Positions 40,044 to 48,784 of a DNA stretch of 64,000 bases are shown piece by piece (the stretch's first letter is position 1; the number at the start of each line of letters is the position of its first letter). Below the pieces are notes generated by a model, which saw nothing but the letters and a program-made list of their open reading frames with translations, was not told where the DNA came from and ran no database searches. The translations under genes were made by a program, and so were the position numbers. Source of the DNA: Nocardia jiangxiensis NBRC 101359 (lineage in GTDB: Bacteria; Actinomycetota; Actinomycetes; Mycobacteriales; Mycobacteriaceae); NCBI RefSeq assembly GCF_000308615.1, contig NZ_BAGB01000035.1:1-64000 (forward strand). Reading direction: 5' to 3'.

Positions 40044-41555
40044 TTACCTCACCTGAGGTGAACTCGAGTCAGTCGAGGTTGTCAAGCGGGTCGCCAGGCG
40101 AACGGCCTCGGGCCGGTCCAGCTTGCCGACCCGGTTCTGTGGTAGATCCGGCACGGTGAACAGATATTCCGGCCACTTGAACTTGGGCACGTCCGCGGCC
40201 GCGAGCTGCAGGGTGACGCTGTCCAACGTCAGCGGCGGACCATCGGTGACGACCAGCGCGGCCGCGCGCTCACCGAGCAGATCGTCGGGCACCGCGACGA
40301 CGCACACCTGGACGACCGCGGGCAGGCCCGCGATCGCTGCCTCCATCTCGTTGATGTCGATGTTGCGGCCACCGCGGATGATGATCTGCTTCTGCCGGCC
40401 CAGTACGCGGATCGAGCCGTCGTCGGCCACCTCGACCAGATCGCCGGTGGGCAGAAATCCGTCGGGTGTGAGTTCCGGCGGTACCGGAACCCCCTCCCGG
40501 GCGTAACCCACGAACAACGACGGTCCCTTCACCTGGGCATCGCCGACCTCACCCGGGCCCAGGATGTTCCCCGCGCCATCGACCGCGCGGACCACGGTGC
40601 CCTCGAACGGGCGACCGTCGCGGCCGAGGCGGATCGCGGGCGGGTCGTCGATCCGCGGCGTGGTGTGGCCGAGGCATTCGGACATGCCGAACACCCGTAG
40701 GAAGGTGGTGCCGAGGCGGTTCTCCGCCGCGGCCATGGCGCTCTCGTTCATCGGGCCGCCGCCCACGGTCATCGCTCGCAGCGCCAGCGTGCCCGGGGAA
40801 TTGTCGACCAGCGACAGCTGCAGGGCCATGGTCGGGACCAGCATCGTCCAGGCGACGCGATGGGCCGCCATCGCGCGCAACGCCGCGGCCGGGGACCATT
40901 TGTCGATCGTCACCATGCTCCCGCCCAGGTAAGCGGGCAGATACATGCCGAAGCAGAACGCGGCCACCGACGACAGCGGAACGAACGCTCCGACGGCGTC
41001 GCCGGGCCGCATGCCCACGACCTCGATCGTGCGTGCGCAGGCGTAGCGGATAGCTTCCTCGGACTGCACGACGCATTTGGGGCGGCCGGTGGATCCCGAG
41101 GTCATCGCGATCGCCGTCCCGCCGCGCCAGCGTTCCACCGGTCCGAACGGCCCCGGCCGGGCGCACACCACGCGACCGGCGAAAGCGGTCTCCCGGAGGG
41201 AGAAGTCGGCGGGCACGTCCCACCGATCCAGCGGCTCGGGCTCGGCGAACACCAGATCCGGCGCGATATCGGCCACGGCGAGCCGGAACTCGGAGTCGGC
41301 CGCGTGCGGGCTCAGCACCGCGACGACCCCGCCCCGCATGCCGACCGCGAGCGCGGCGGCCACGGTGTGCCAGGTGTTGTCCGCCTGCACGAGTACCGTC
41401 GGGGCGCCCGGATCGATCGCCTCGATGCGGGCGGCCAGAGTCGTTGCCGCTGCGACGATCTCACCGAGGGTATGGTCGCCGAGCTCGTCGACGACCGCGA
41501 TCCGATCCGGGCTGTGCTGTGCCCGTTCGAGCAGTTCTTTCGCGAGTATCTTCAT
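40044..41555 (-). CDS. AMP-forming acyl-CoA ligase
   Basis: A 503-residue ANL enzyme. P-loop GTAIAMTSGSTGRPKCVVQS, FGMSECLGHTTPRIDDPPAI, DGFLPTGDLVEVADDGSIRV, KQIIIRGGRNIDINEMEAAI and the C-terminal catalytic lysine in LPQNRVGKLDRPEAV. All parts are present and the length is normal. It activates the imported acid as CoA thioester. It ends a minus-strand run from 49994 to 40044, with a 49-bp gap to the alcohol dehydrogenase gene. AGGA precedes the ATG by 8 nt. Confidence 0.93.
   Translation of the reverse strand: MKILAKELLERAQHSPDRIAVVDELGDHTLGEIVAAATTLAARIEAIDPGAPTVLVQADNTWHTVAAALAVGMRGGVVAVLSPHAADSEFRLAVADIAPDLVFAEPEPLDRWDVPADFSLRETAFAGRVVCARPGPFGPVERWRGGTAIAMTSGSTGRPKCVVQSEEAIRYACARTIEVVGMRPGDAVGAFVPLSSVAAFCFGMYLPAYLGGSMVTIDKWSPAAALRAMAAHRVAWTMLVPTMALQLSLVDNSPGTLALRAMTVGGGPMNESAMAAAENRLGTTFLRVFGMSECLGHTTPRIDDPPAIRLGRDGRPFEGTVVRAVDGAGNILGPGEVGDAQVKGPSLFVGYAREGVPVPPELTPDGFLPTGDLVEVADDGSIRVLGRQKQIIIRGGRNIDINEMEAAIAGLPAVVQVCVVAVPDDLLGERAAALVVTDGPPLTLDSVTLQLAAADVPKFKWPEYLFTVPDLPQNRVGKLDRPEAVRLATRLTTSTDSSSPQVR
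40059..40076. promoter_or_regulatory. weak TGAACT-type site before tetR
   Basis: TGAACTCGAGTCAGTCGA agrees with the consensus at 13 of 18. It lies 60 bp upstream of the TetR start and inside the last codons of the CoA-ligase gene. If real it allows autoregulation. A separate palindrome, TCACCT-G-AGGTGA, is at about 40049-40061. Confidence 0.45.
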
Positions 41556-41604
41556 CGTCTGTTTCCTCGTGTGGACTGTCAGTTCTTCGCTGCGTACTTG
41601 CCGG

Positions 41605-42657
41605 TCAGCGCACCAACGGCGGCGGAATCAGCACGGCGCGGCCGGTGATGTCGCCGGCGCGCAGGCGCCGGTAGGTCTCGACCCCTTCGGCCAGTGGGTA
41701 GGGGGTGGCTTGCACGTGCAGGGCCCCGCGCCGCGCCATGTCGATCACCGCGACCAGATCCGCGTGCGGACCCCAGAACGGTGCCGTGACCCGCCAGCCC
41801 GCGGCCAGGCCGACGTGTTTGCCGACCTCCATCCGGGCGCCGGCGCTGCCCACCACCGTCAGGCGCCCGCCCGGTGCGAGGAGGCGGATCGCGGGCTGCG
41901 CGGTGTCCGGTGCGCCGGCGAAGTCGATGATCACATCGGCGCCGTCGCTCACGGCCGTTCGCAGGGAGTCCACGTCGGGGAATGCCGCCTCGGCGCCCAG
42001 CCGCAGGGCCATCTCGCGCGCGTCCGCGCGGTTGTCGACGGCGAGAATTCGGCCGGCGCCCATATCGCGCAGGATCTGCACACCCAGGTGGCCGAGGCCA
42101 CCGACGCCGATCACCACGCAGGTCGCGTGCGCATCGATCAGGTCGGCGTGTTCGCGCACCGCGTGATAGGCGGTCAGCCCCGCGTCGGTCAGCGGCGCGG
42201 CCACGGCCGGATCCAGGCCACCGGTGCGGACCAGATGCCGGGCCGACGGGACCAGCATCGCCTGGGCCAGCCCGCCGTGATATCCGAGGCCGTTGCCGAT
42301 CGGCGCCGGGGCGCCGGTGGTGCGCGGCCGCAGCCGCAGGCAGTAGTTCTCCCGGCCCCGCACGCAGTTTCGGCAGTGTCCGCAACTCCAGATGCCGTGC
42401 ACCACAACGGTTTCGCCGAGCCACGTCGGATCGGCGTCCGGTCCGGCAGCGAGGACGGTTCCGGCGACCTCGTGACCGAGGGTCAGCGGCAGCGGGCAGT
42501 CGAAACTCGCCGCCGCCGCATCCATGACATGCAGATCGGATCGGCACAGTCCGGCCGCGGTGACCTGCAGCAGAAGTTCCTCGCCGACGGGCTGCGGTAC
42601 CGGCACTTCCCGCAGTTCCGGTGGCCGCCCCCATTCGGTCAGCTGTACGGCCAACAT
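41605..42657 (-). CDS. zinc-dependent alcohol dehydrogenase
   Basis: A 350-residue MDR enzyme. Catalytic zinc ligands: Cys38 (GLCRSDLH) and His62 (GHEVAG); structural zinc: Cys92, Cys95, Cys98 and Cys106. The cofactor motif is CVVIGVGGLGHLGVQILRDM, with AVDNRADARE after it favouring NAD(H). It oxidises a primary or secondary alcohol. Its ATG overlaps the stop of the preceding SDR gene (TGATG), so they are coupled. Confidence 0.93.
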   Translation of the reverse strand: MLAVQLTEWGRPPELREVPVPQPVGEELLLQVTAAGLCRSDLHVMDAAAASFDCPLPLTLGHEVAGTVLAAGPDADPTWLGETVVVHGIWSCGHCRNCVRGRENYCLRLRPRTTGAPAPIGNGLGYHGGLAQAMLVPSARHLVRTGGLDPAVAAPLTDAGLTAYHAVREHADLIDAHATCVVIGVGGLGHLGVQILRDMGAGRILAVDNRADAREMALRLGAEAAFPDVDSLRTAVSDGADVIIDFAGAPDTAQPAIRLLAPGGRLTVVGSAGARMEVGKHVGLAAGWRVTAPFWGPHADLVAVIDMARRGALHVQATPYPLAEGVETYRRLRAGDITGRAVLIPPPLVR

Positions 42658-43448
42658 CAGCGTGCCGTCCATCCGCCGTCGACCACCACGGTCTGGCCGG
42701 TCATGTACGACGACGCATCCGAGGCGAGGAAGAGCACCGCGCCGTCGACCTCCCCCGCCGCACCGCCGCGGCCGAGCATGGTGTTGCGTCGCACCCAGCC
42801 GGCGGATTTGTCGTTGCTGAACAGCCCGTCGGTCATCTCGGTATCGAACCATCCGGGCACGACCGCGTTGACGCGGATCCCGCGATGACCCCATTGACCG
42901 GCCAGTTCGCGGGTCAGTCCCAGAACTCCCGCCTTGGACGCGGCGTAGCTCGCCCCGCCGATCGGCGCGGTCGAGGCCAGTCCGATGATCGACGAGATGT
43001 TGACGATCGATGCGCCTCGTCCCTCCGGCAGGGCGGTGGCCGCGGCGAGGGCGAGATGGAATCCGGCGAGCAGATTCACCTCGAGCAGAGCCGCGAAACC
43101 CTCGGCCGATTCCTGCTCCGCCCGTGGGGGTCCGGGCATGCCCGCGTTGTTGACCAGCACGTCCAGGCGGCCGGTTTGTTCGTAGCAGCGATCCACCAGC
43201 GCCCGGCGGTCGTCGTCGAGGGTGACATCGCACCGAACCGGCACGATGCGCGCATCGCTGTCGGCCAGGGCGGCCAGGCGGTCGGTGCGGCGGGCCGCGG
43301 CGAACACCGTGGCCCCGGCATCGGCGAGCGCCTTGGCGAAGCCGAGCCCGAGGCCCGCAGAGGCGCCGGTGACCACGGCTGTCCGGCCGGGCAAGCCGAA
43401 CAGCCGGGTGAGGGTATCGACGTCGGCGGTAGTCCGGGTGTCGGTCAT
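42657..43448 (-). CDS. short-chain dehydrogenase/reductase
   Basis: A 263-residue SDR: TAVVTGASAGLGLGFAKALA, VLVNNAGMPGPPRAEQESAE, catalytic GGASYAASKAGVLGLTRELA, and YMTGQTVVVDGGWTAR. ARRTDRL after the second strand suggests NADP(H). It follows a 252-residue paralogous SDR in the operon by 13 bp. The pair may act at successive steps, or on opposite stereoisomers. Confidence 0.92.
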   Translation of the reverse strand: MTDTRTTADVDTLTRLFGLPGRTAVVTGASAGLGLGFAKALADAGATVFAAARRTDRLAALADSDARIVPVRCDVTLDDDRRALVDRCYEQTGRLDVLVNNAGMPGPPRAEQESAEGFAALLEVNLLAGFHLALAAATALPEGRGASIVNISSIIGLASTAPIGGASYAASKAGVLGLTRELAGQWGHRGIRVNAVVPGWFDTEMTDGLFSNDKSAGWVRRNTMLGRGGAAGEVDGAVLFLASDASSYMTGQTVVVDGGWTAR

Positions 43449-43461
43449 TGCAGCATCCACC

Positions 43462-44220
43462 TCAGTACACCGCGGTCCGGCCACCGTCGACCGGAATGAT
43501 CGCGCCGGTGGTGTAGCTGGCCGCATCACCGGCCAGATGGGTGACCAGCCCGGCGATCTCCTCCGGTCTGCCCAGCCGTCCCGCCGGTAGCCGATCGACG
43601 ATCTTCGCGACGAACTCGTCGTCCCAGTGCTCGGCCATATCCGTCGCGAACCCGCCCGGAAGCACACAGTTCACCCGGACCGTCGGCGCGTACGCCTGAG
43701 CGAAGGCCAGGGTCAGGGCGTTGAGCCCGCTCTTGGCGGCCGCGTACATCGTTTCCGGCGGGCTCGGCCGCAGGGCGCCGATGCTGGAGATGTTGATGAT
43801 CGATCCGCCGTCGGCCGCGGCCATCCGGGCGCCGGCCGCGGCCATCAGCCGGAACGGTCCCTTCAGGTTGACCTCGATGATTTTGTCCCACAACGATTCC
43901 GTCACTGACGCGAGATCCTCGGCCACCGGTGCGATGCCCGCATTGTTCACGACGATGTCCAGCCGCCCGAACTCCGCGATGATCCGGTCGAGGGCCGGCT
44001 CGATGGCATCCCACTTGCCGACGTGCAGTTCCAGCGGATGGGCGCTGCCGACCGGGGAATCGCCCAGCCCTGCCACCGCCTCTTGGCAGGCCGCCAGTTT
44101 CCGGCTCGACACGATCACCGTGGCGCCCGCGTCGCGCAGTCCCCGGGCGATGGCCAGTCCGAGCCCCCGGCTGGCGCCGGTGACCAGGGCGACCTTGCCG
44201 GTCAGATCGGATGTGTTCAT
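43462..44220 (-). CDS. short-chain dehydrogenase/reductase
   Basis: A 252-residue SDR: VALVTGASRGLGLAIARGLR, LDIVVNNAGIAPVAEDLAS, catalytic ETMYAAAKSGLNALTLAFAQ (Tyr-x3-Lys), and SYTTGAIIPVDGGRTAVY. SSRKLAAC suggests NADP(H). The ATG overlaps the stop of the acyl-CoA dehydrogenase gene (ATGA), so it follows the ACAD-kinase pair. By analogy with LvaD it could be the dehydrogenase that oxidises the 3-hydroxyacyl-CoA formed after the kinase/ACAD step; that is inference. Confidence 0.92.
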   Translation of the reverse strand: MNTSDLTGKVALVTGASRGLGLAIARGLRDAGATVIVSSRKLAACQEAVAGLGDSPVGSAHPLELHVGKWDAIEPALDRIIAEFGRLDIVVNNAGIAPVAEDLASVTESLWDKIIEVNLKGPFRLMAAAGARMAAADGGSIINISSIGALRPSPPETMYAAAKSGLNALTLAFAQAYAPTVRVNCVLPGGFATDMAEHWDDEFVAKIVDRLPAGRLGRPEEIAGLVTHLAGDAASYTTGAIIPVDGGRTAVY

Positions 44221-45419
44221 CGGTATTTCTCCACTTCGAGACGGGCGATCGTGCGCAGATGCACCTCGTTGGGGCCATCGGCGATCTGCAGTGCCCGGGT
44301 GATGGCGTGCATCCGGGCAAGGACGGTATCGTTGCTCACCCCGGCGGCGCCGAAGGTCTGCACGGCGCGATCGACGACGGTGTGTGCCACCTCCATCGCC
44401 GCGACCTTGATCGCCGCGACCTGCGAGCGCACCGCGGCGTTGCCCTGGGTGTCCATCAGCCAGGACGACTGCAGCACCAGCAACCGGATCTGATCGATCT
44501 CGATGCGGCTGCGCGCGATCCACTCGCGGACCACGCCCCGATCCGCGAGCGGGCCACCGAATGCGGTGCGTTCCAGCGCCCGGCGGCACATCAGCTCCAT
44601 GGCTCGTTCGGCCATGCCGATGGCGCGCATCGCGTAATGCATGCGGCCCGGCCCGAGCCGGCCCTGAGCGATGGCGAAACCGTCGCCCTCGGAGCCCAGC
44701 ATGTTCTCCGCGGGCACCCGGACGTCGGTGAATTGGACCTCGCCGTGGCCGAGACGATCGTGGAAGCCGAACATCGGCAGATCGCGCAGCACCTCGATGC
44801 CGGGGGCGTCGGCGGGTACCAGGATCATGCTCTGCTGGCGGTAGGTCTTCGCCGCCGGATCGGACTTGCCCATGAAGATGATCAGCTTGCAGTCCGGATC
44901 GAGAACTCCCGAGGTGTACCACTTGCGCCCGTTCAGGACGTACTCGTCACCGTCGCGGCGAATCGTCGAGGTGATGTTGGTGGCGTCCGAGCTGGCCACC
45001 GCGGGCTCGGTCATCGCGAACGCGGAGCGAATCCCGCAGTCCAGCAACGGTTTCAACCACTGCTGCTGCTGCTGCTCGGTGCCGTACATGGCCAGGATCT
45101 CCATGTTGCCGGTGTCCGGCGCCGAGCAGTTGATCGCCTCGTTGCCGATCACCGAGCGGCCGACCACCTCGGCCAGCGGCGCGTATTCGAGGTTGGTGAG
45201 GCCCGCGCCCAGGCCGTCGTGGGTCATGAACAGGTTCCACAGACCCCGCCGCCTGGCCTCGGCCTGCAGATCGCGCATGATCTGCGGCTGTTCGTGCGGG
45301 TTGGCATTCGCGGCGACCTGCGCGTCGTACACCGGCTCGGCCGGATATACGTGGCTGTTCATGAAATCTTCGAGTTCGACGAGCAGATCCCGGGTGCGGG
45401 CGGAGTAGGAAAAGTCCAC
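44217..45419 (-). CDS. acyl-CoA dehydrogenase, ACAD11/LvaC-like
   Basis: A 400-residue flavoenzyme. AFAMTEPAVASSDATNITST and KWYTSGVLDPDCKLIIFMGK are the FAD/substrate loops, with MFGFHDRLGHGEVQFTDVRV and GPGRMHYAMRAIGMAERAME in the middle and TFGAAGVSNDTVLARMHAIT at the end. The dehydrogenases of ACAD10/11 and LvaC share this MTEP-VASSDATN pattern. GTG 45419 is supported by AGGAG 7 nt upstream and gives the family's usual beginning MDFSYS. It is next to the APH kinase gene, so together they may work on 4-phosphoacyl-CoA. The usual catalytic Glu cannot be pinned by eye. Confidence 0.9.
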   Translation of the reverse strand: MDFSYSARTRDLLVELEDFMNSHVYPAEPVYDAQVAANANPHEQPQIMRDLQAEARRRGLWNLFMTHDGLGAGLTNLEYAPLAEVVGRSVIGNEAINCSAPDTGNMEILAMYGTEQQQQQWLKPLLDCGIRSAFAMTEPAVASSDATNITSTIRRDGDEYVLNGRKWYTSGVLDPDCKLIIFMGKSDPAAKTYRQQSMILVPADAPGIEVLRDLPMFGFHDRLGHGEVQFTDVRVPAENMLGSEGDGFAIAQGRLGPGRMHYAMRAIGMAERAMELMCRRALERTAFGGPLADRGVVREWIARSRIEIDQIRLLVLQSSWLMDTQGNAAVRSQVAAIKVAAMEVAHTVVDRAVQTFGAAGVSNDTVLARMHAITRALQIADGPNEVHLRTIARLEVEKYR

Positions 45420-45448
45420 AGTGCGGCTCCTGAGCGGCAGGGCGAGGG

Positions 45449-46399
45449 TCAAGCGGCGAGTAGTGCGGTGCCGGTCTCGATGAGGCGGGTGATGGTCGCG
45501 GGCAGTTTTTCCTGGTCCGGATCGTGATGCCGGCCTTCGCGATGCCTGCGGAGGTTGTGGCCCATGATGGCGGCCATTTTGAGCCGCCCGAGCGCGTCGA
45601 ACCAGGTTTGCTCGGCGAGCGTGGGCCCGCCGGCGCAGTAGATGTCCAGCAGTTCCGCCGCGCTGGGCAGACCGGGCACCTCCCGGCCGACTTCGGGGAA
45701 ATTGCTGCCGTCCGCGAAGACGTGGAACCAGCCGAGTTCCACGCGCGGATCGCCCATGCTCCAGATCTCCCAGTCGATCAGGGCGACCGGTTCCGGGCCG
45801 GCGGAGATGATGTTGCCCAGGCGATAGTCGCCGTGCACGAGCCCCGGCGTCATCGGCTCGGGGATCCGGCGTTGCAGCAGTGCGAGCAGCCGATCACCGC
45901 CGGCAACCAGTTCGGGTGGCACAGCGCCGAGAGTGCGCGCCCAGCGGGCGAGTTCCTCGGCGGGCGTCAGCGCGGGCACAGAAATATCGGCCGGATCCAC
46001 CGCGTGCAGCGCGGGCAGCAGTTGCGCGGCGCGGCGCATCCGGGCTGCGGCCAGGTCCGCGGCGACCGCGGGATCGTCGAGTACCGGCTCCAGCGACTCA
46101 CCGACGACGAGTTCCATGGCGAACCAAGCGGGTTCGTCGCTGTCCACCACCGCGATGCTCGGCACCGGCACGGGAGTATGCGCCAACACCTGCATGATGC
46201 GGGCCTGACGCAGCATGTCGTGGCGGCCGATCGGTTTGCTGCCTTCCGGCACCGCCTTGACGACATACGATTCGCCGCTGGTTTCCGCCCGGAAGGTCAG
46301 GCCGGAATGGCCGCCGGGCAGCCGTTCGAAGGATGTCAGGCTCACGCCGAGATCGGCGCGCAGTCGCGCTGCGACCCGCTGTTCCAGTGTCGGGCTCAT
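45449..46399 (-). CDS. APH-family acyl-CoA kinase (LvaA / ACAD10-11 kinase-like)
   Basis: A 316-residue aminoglycoside-phosphotransferase-fold protein. ATP lysine Lys48 (ESYVVKAVPEG), catalytic loop HGDYRLGN at 189-196, and metal-binding LIDWEIWS at 207-213, all intact. In ACAD10/11 this domain is fused to the dehydrogenase, and LvaA phosphorylates the 4-hydroxyl of 4-hydroxyacyl-CoA so that it can be eliminated. Here it is a separate gene, between two acyl-CoA dehydrogenases; it overlaps the upstream one by ATGA. A role in antibiotic resistance is far less likely in this setting. Confidence 0.9.
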   Translation of the reverse strand: MSPTLEQRVAARLRADLGVSLTSFERLPGGHSGLTFRAETSGESYVVKAVPEGSKPIGRHDMLRQARIMQVLAHTPVPVPSIAVVDSDEPAWFAMELVVGESLEPVLDDPAVAADLAAARMRRAAQLLPALHAVDPADISVPALTPAEELARWARTLGAVPPELVAGGDRLLALLQRRIPEPMTPGLVHGDYRLGNIISAGPEPVALIDWEIWSMGDPRVELGWFHVFADGSNFPEVGREVPGLPSAAELLDIYCAGGPTLAEQTWFDALGRLKMAAIMGHNLRRHREGRHHDPDQEKLPATITRLIETGTALLAA

Positions 46400-47604
46400 G
46401 GACGCGGCTCCTTGGGCAGGCCGAGCACGCGCTCGGCGATGATGTTGTGCTGGATCTCGTCGGTGCCGCCCGCGATCCGGTATCCGGGCGCGCCGAGCAC
46501 ATGTTCGGTCCACGCGAAGGTGCCCCACGCGCCGGAATCGGCGGCCAGGTCGCGGCCGAGCAGCAGCCGCACGACCTCCGAGGTCCGCGCCATCGTGTCG
46601 GTGGCCAGCAGCTTCCCGATCGATGCCTCGGGTCCCGGATCGCGCCCGGCCACCACGGCCGCGGCCACCCGCATCGCGGCGACGCGCTGCACATAACCGC
46701 GGGTGACCAGGTCGGCCACGCGGTCGCGTTCGAGTTCGGTGAGGGCACGATCCAGATTCCCGGCCAGCGCGATCGCGCGATCGGCATTGGCCAGGCCCAG
46801 GTTGGCGCCGTCCAGGCGCTCGGCTGCCAGCACGGTCAGCGCGACCTGCCAGCCCTTGCCGACCGGCCCGAGCCGATGACCGTCGTCGAGGCGAACGTCG
46901 TCGAGATAGACCTCGTTGAAAGAACTCCCCCCGGTCATCTGCCGGATCGGGCGCACGGTGACACCGGGTGTGTCCATCGGAACCAGGAACACGGTCAGGC
47001 CCGCATGTTTGGCGACGGCCGGATCGGTCCGGCACACCGCGACGCCGATGTCGGCGATCCGGGCGCCGGAGGTCCACACCTTGTGCCCGTTGAGAATCCA
47101 GGCGTCGTCGTCCGTCCGGACCGCCCTGGTGCGTACCGCGGCCAGATCCGACCCCGCCTCGGTCTCGGAGAAGAGCTGGCAGGCGATGACATCGGTGCGC
47201 AACATGGCGCGCACATACCGCTCCCGCTGCTCCTGGGTGCCCCACTGGTCGATCGTCGGTGCCACCAATTGCTGTGTCACCGAGAACATTTCGGTGCGCT
47301 TCGGCAGGTCGAAGGCTTCCTCGGCGCGCCGGAACGCCAGGACGTACGACAGCGGCAGCTCGCGCCCGCCGTAACCGCGCGGCCAGTTCAAAGCACCCCA
47401 GCCCGCGTCGAACTTGGCGCGTTCGTAGGCGCGCACACGCTCGGTCTCGGCACGTTCCTGGGCTTCGGTCCAGTTTTCGAAGACCGCGACCGAATCGGAC
47501 CCGCTACCCCAGGGGTTTTCAGTGCGAGGTGCGGCCACACCGGCGAGCCAGGACGTGGCTTGTTCGATGAACCGGTCGAGTTCGGGAATCGTAGGTTCGG
47601 TCAC
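46396..47604 (-). CDS. acyl-CoA dehydrogenase
   Basis: A 402-residue flavoenzyme: GALNWPRGYGGRELPLSYVL, CQLFSETEAGSDLAAVRTRA, GHKVWTSGARIADIGVAVCR, and RIAGGTDEIQHNIIAERVLG at the C-terminus. It introduces an alpha,beta double bond in an acyl-CoA. The start is GTG 47604. This long-N-terminus type resembles FadE/ChsE proteins that work on bulky ring-containing CoA esters, sometimes as heterotetramers with a second ACAD; the two other ACADs of the cluster are possible partners. Confidence 0.92.
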   Translation of the reverse strand: MTEPTIPELDRFIEQATSWLAGVAAPRTENPWGSGSDSVAVFENWTEAQERAETERVRAYERAKFDAGWGALNWPRGYGGRELPLSYVLAFRRAEEAFDLPKRTEMFSVTQQLVAPTIDQWGTQEQRERYVRAMLRTDVIACQLFSETEAGSDLAAVRTRAVRTDDDAWILNGHKVWTSGARIADIGVAVCRTDPAVAKHAGLTVFLVPMDTPGVTVRPIRQMTGGSSFNEVYLDDVRLDDGHRLGPVGKGWQVALTVLAAERLDGANLGLANADRAIALAGNLDRALTELERDRVADLVTRGYVQRVAAMRVAAAVVAGRDPGPEASIGKLLATDTMARTSEVVRLLLGRDLAADSGAWGTFAWTEHVLGAPGYRIAGGTDEIQHNIIAERVLGLPKEPRP

Positions 47605-47632
47605 TGCTCTTCTCTCGATCGATGTGCCCGGC

Positions 47633-48784
47633 TCACACCGACAGCACGGTGCAGGCGCTGATCCCCGGCGCGCCGTAGACGTGGGTGAACCCCACCCGCG
47701 GCGTCCCCGGAACCTGCCGGGCACCCGCCGAACCGCGCAGTTGGGTGACGATTTCGTGGACCTGACGCAGTCCCGACGCGCCGATCGGCTCACCGTTGGC
47801 GATGCAGCCGCCATCGGTGTTGACCGGCAGGCGACCACCGATTTCGGTGTCGCCCGCGGCGAGCATCGCCTCCTGCTCGCCGTGTTCGCAGAAGCCGCAT
47901 TCGGCCATGTGCATGATCTCCGCACCGCTCTCGGTGTCCTGCAGTTGTGCGACGTCGACGTCGGCGGGACCGATGCCGGCCTCCTCGAACGCCGCGGCCG
48001 CCGCGTCGGAGCTCACGCTGGCCGGTTCGCCGCTGCCCTGGATCGCCGGGCTGAACACCTCGAAGGAGCCGAAGCGGCGGGTGCGGTGACTGAGCGCGCG
48101 CAGGCGGATGCCACGCACGCCCAGGCGCCGGGTCGCGGACTCGCTCGCCACGATCACCGCGGCGCCACCGGTACCGGGTGAGCAGAACATGAACCTGGTC
48201 AGCGGGTCGTTCACCATGGGGGCCGCGGCGATCTCCGCCGCGGACATCGGTTCTGTGCGCCAGGCATTGGGGTTGAGACTGCCGTTGCGGTAAGCCTTCT
48301 CCGCGACCCTGGCCAGCGTCATGGTGGAGATGCCGTGCAATCGCATGTACCGGTTGATCTTCGCGCCGAAGAACTGCGTGGTGACCATCAACCCGGCCTC
48401 CCCGTAGCCGTGCGGCAGACCCCATTCCTGCGGCATCGGATCGAACGCACCGCGCGGATGCTTGTCGAAGCCGACGGCCAGCGCGATCTCGGCGATACCG
48501 GAGCGCACGGCGTTGACCGCGCCGAGCAGTGCGCTGCCACCGGTCGCGCAGCCGTTCTTGACGTTGGTGAACGGTATTCCGGTGAAGCCCAATTCGGCGA
48601 CGAGGGTATCGGCCAGCCCGGAGCTGTCACTGCCGCCGCAGGCCAGCTGGATGTCCGGCCACGTCAATCCGGCGTCGTCGAGCGCGGCGTTGATCGCCAC
48701 GACCGCGAGCCGGCGGCCGGTGACCTCGGGCTGTCTGCCGAACCGGGACAGTCCGGTGCCGATGATCGAGACCGACTGTGTCAC
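47633..48784 (-). CDS. SCP-x-type thiolase or Ltp-type retro-aldolase
   Basis: A 383-residue thiolase fold. Nucleophile Cys79 in VKNGCATGGSALLGAVNAVR; second cysteine near the end at Cys378 (GAPGISACTVLSV). The usual catalytic His of G-H-P-x-G is Glu332 (NGEPIGASG, residues 330-338). It cleaves a 3-ketoacyl-CoA or, like Ltp1-4, a tertiary-alcohol acyl-CoA. It is coupled by ATGA to the DUF35 protein, as in steroid-degrading ChsH2-Ltp2 and thiolase-DUF35 pairs, so the two probably form one complex. Confidence 0.9.
   Translation of the reverse strand: MTQSVSIIGTGLSRFGRQPEVTGRRLAVVAINAALDDAGLTWPDIQLACGGSDSSGLADTLVAELGFTGIPFTNVKNGCATGGSALLGAVNAVRSGIAEIALAVGFDKHPRGAFDPMPQEWGLPHGYGEAGLMVTTQFFGAKINRYMRLHGISTMTLARVAEKAYRNGSLNPNAWRTEPMSAAEIAAAPMVNDPLTRFMFCSPGTGGAAVIVASESATRRLGVRGIRLRALSHRTRRFGSFEVFSPAIQGSGEPASVSSDAAAAAFEEAGIGPADVDVAQLQDTESGAEIMHMAECGFCEHGEQEAMLAAGDTEIGGRLPVNTDGGCIANGEPIGASGLRQVHEIVTQLRGSAGARQVPGTPRVGFTHVYGAPGISACTVLSV

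Noticed and set aside
45449..46399. APH protein as an aminoglycoside resistance gene
   Set aside because: It is coupled to acyl-CoA dehydrogenases within a CoA-ligase/SDR operon; a 4-hydroxyacyl-CoA kinase role is much more likely.
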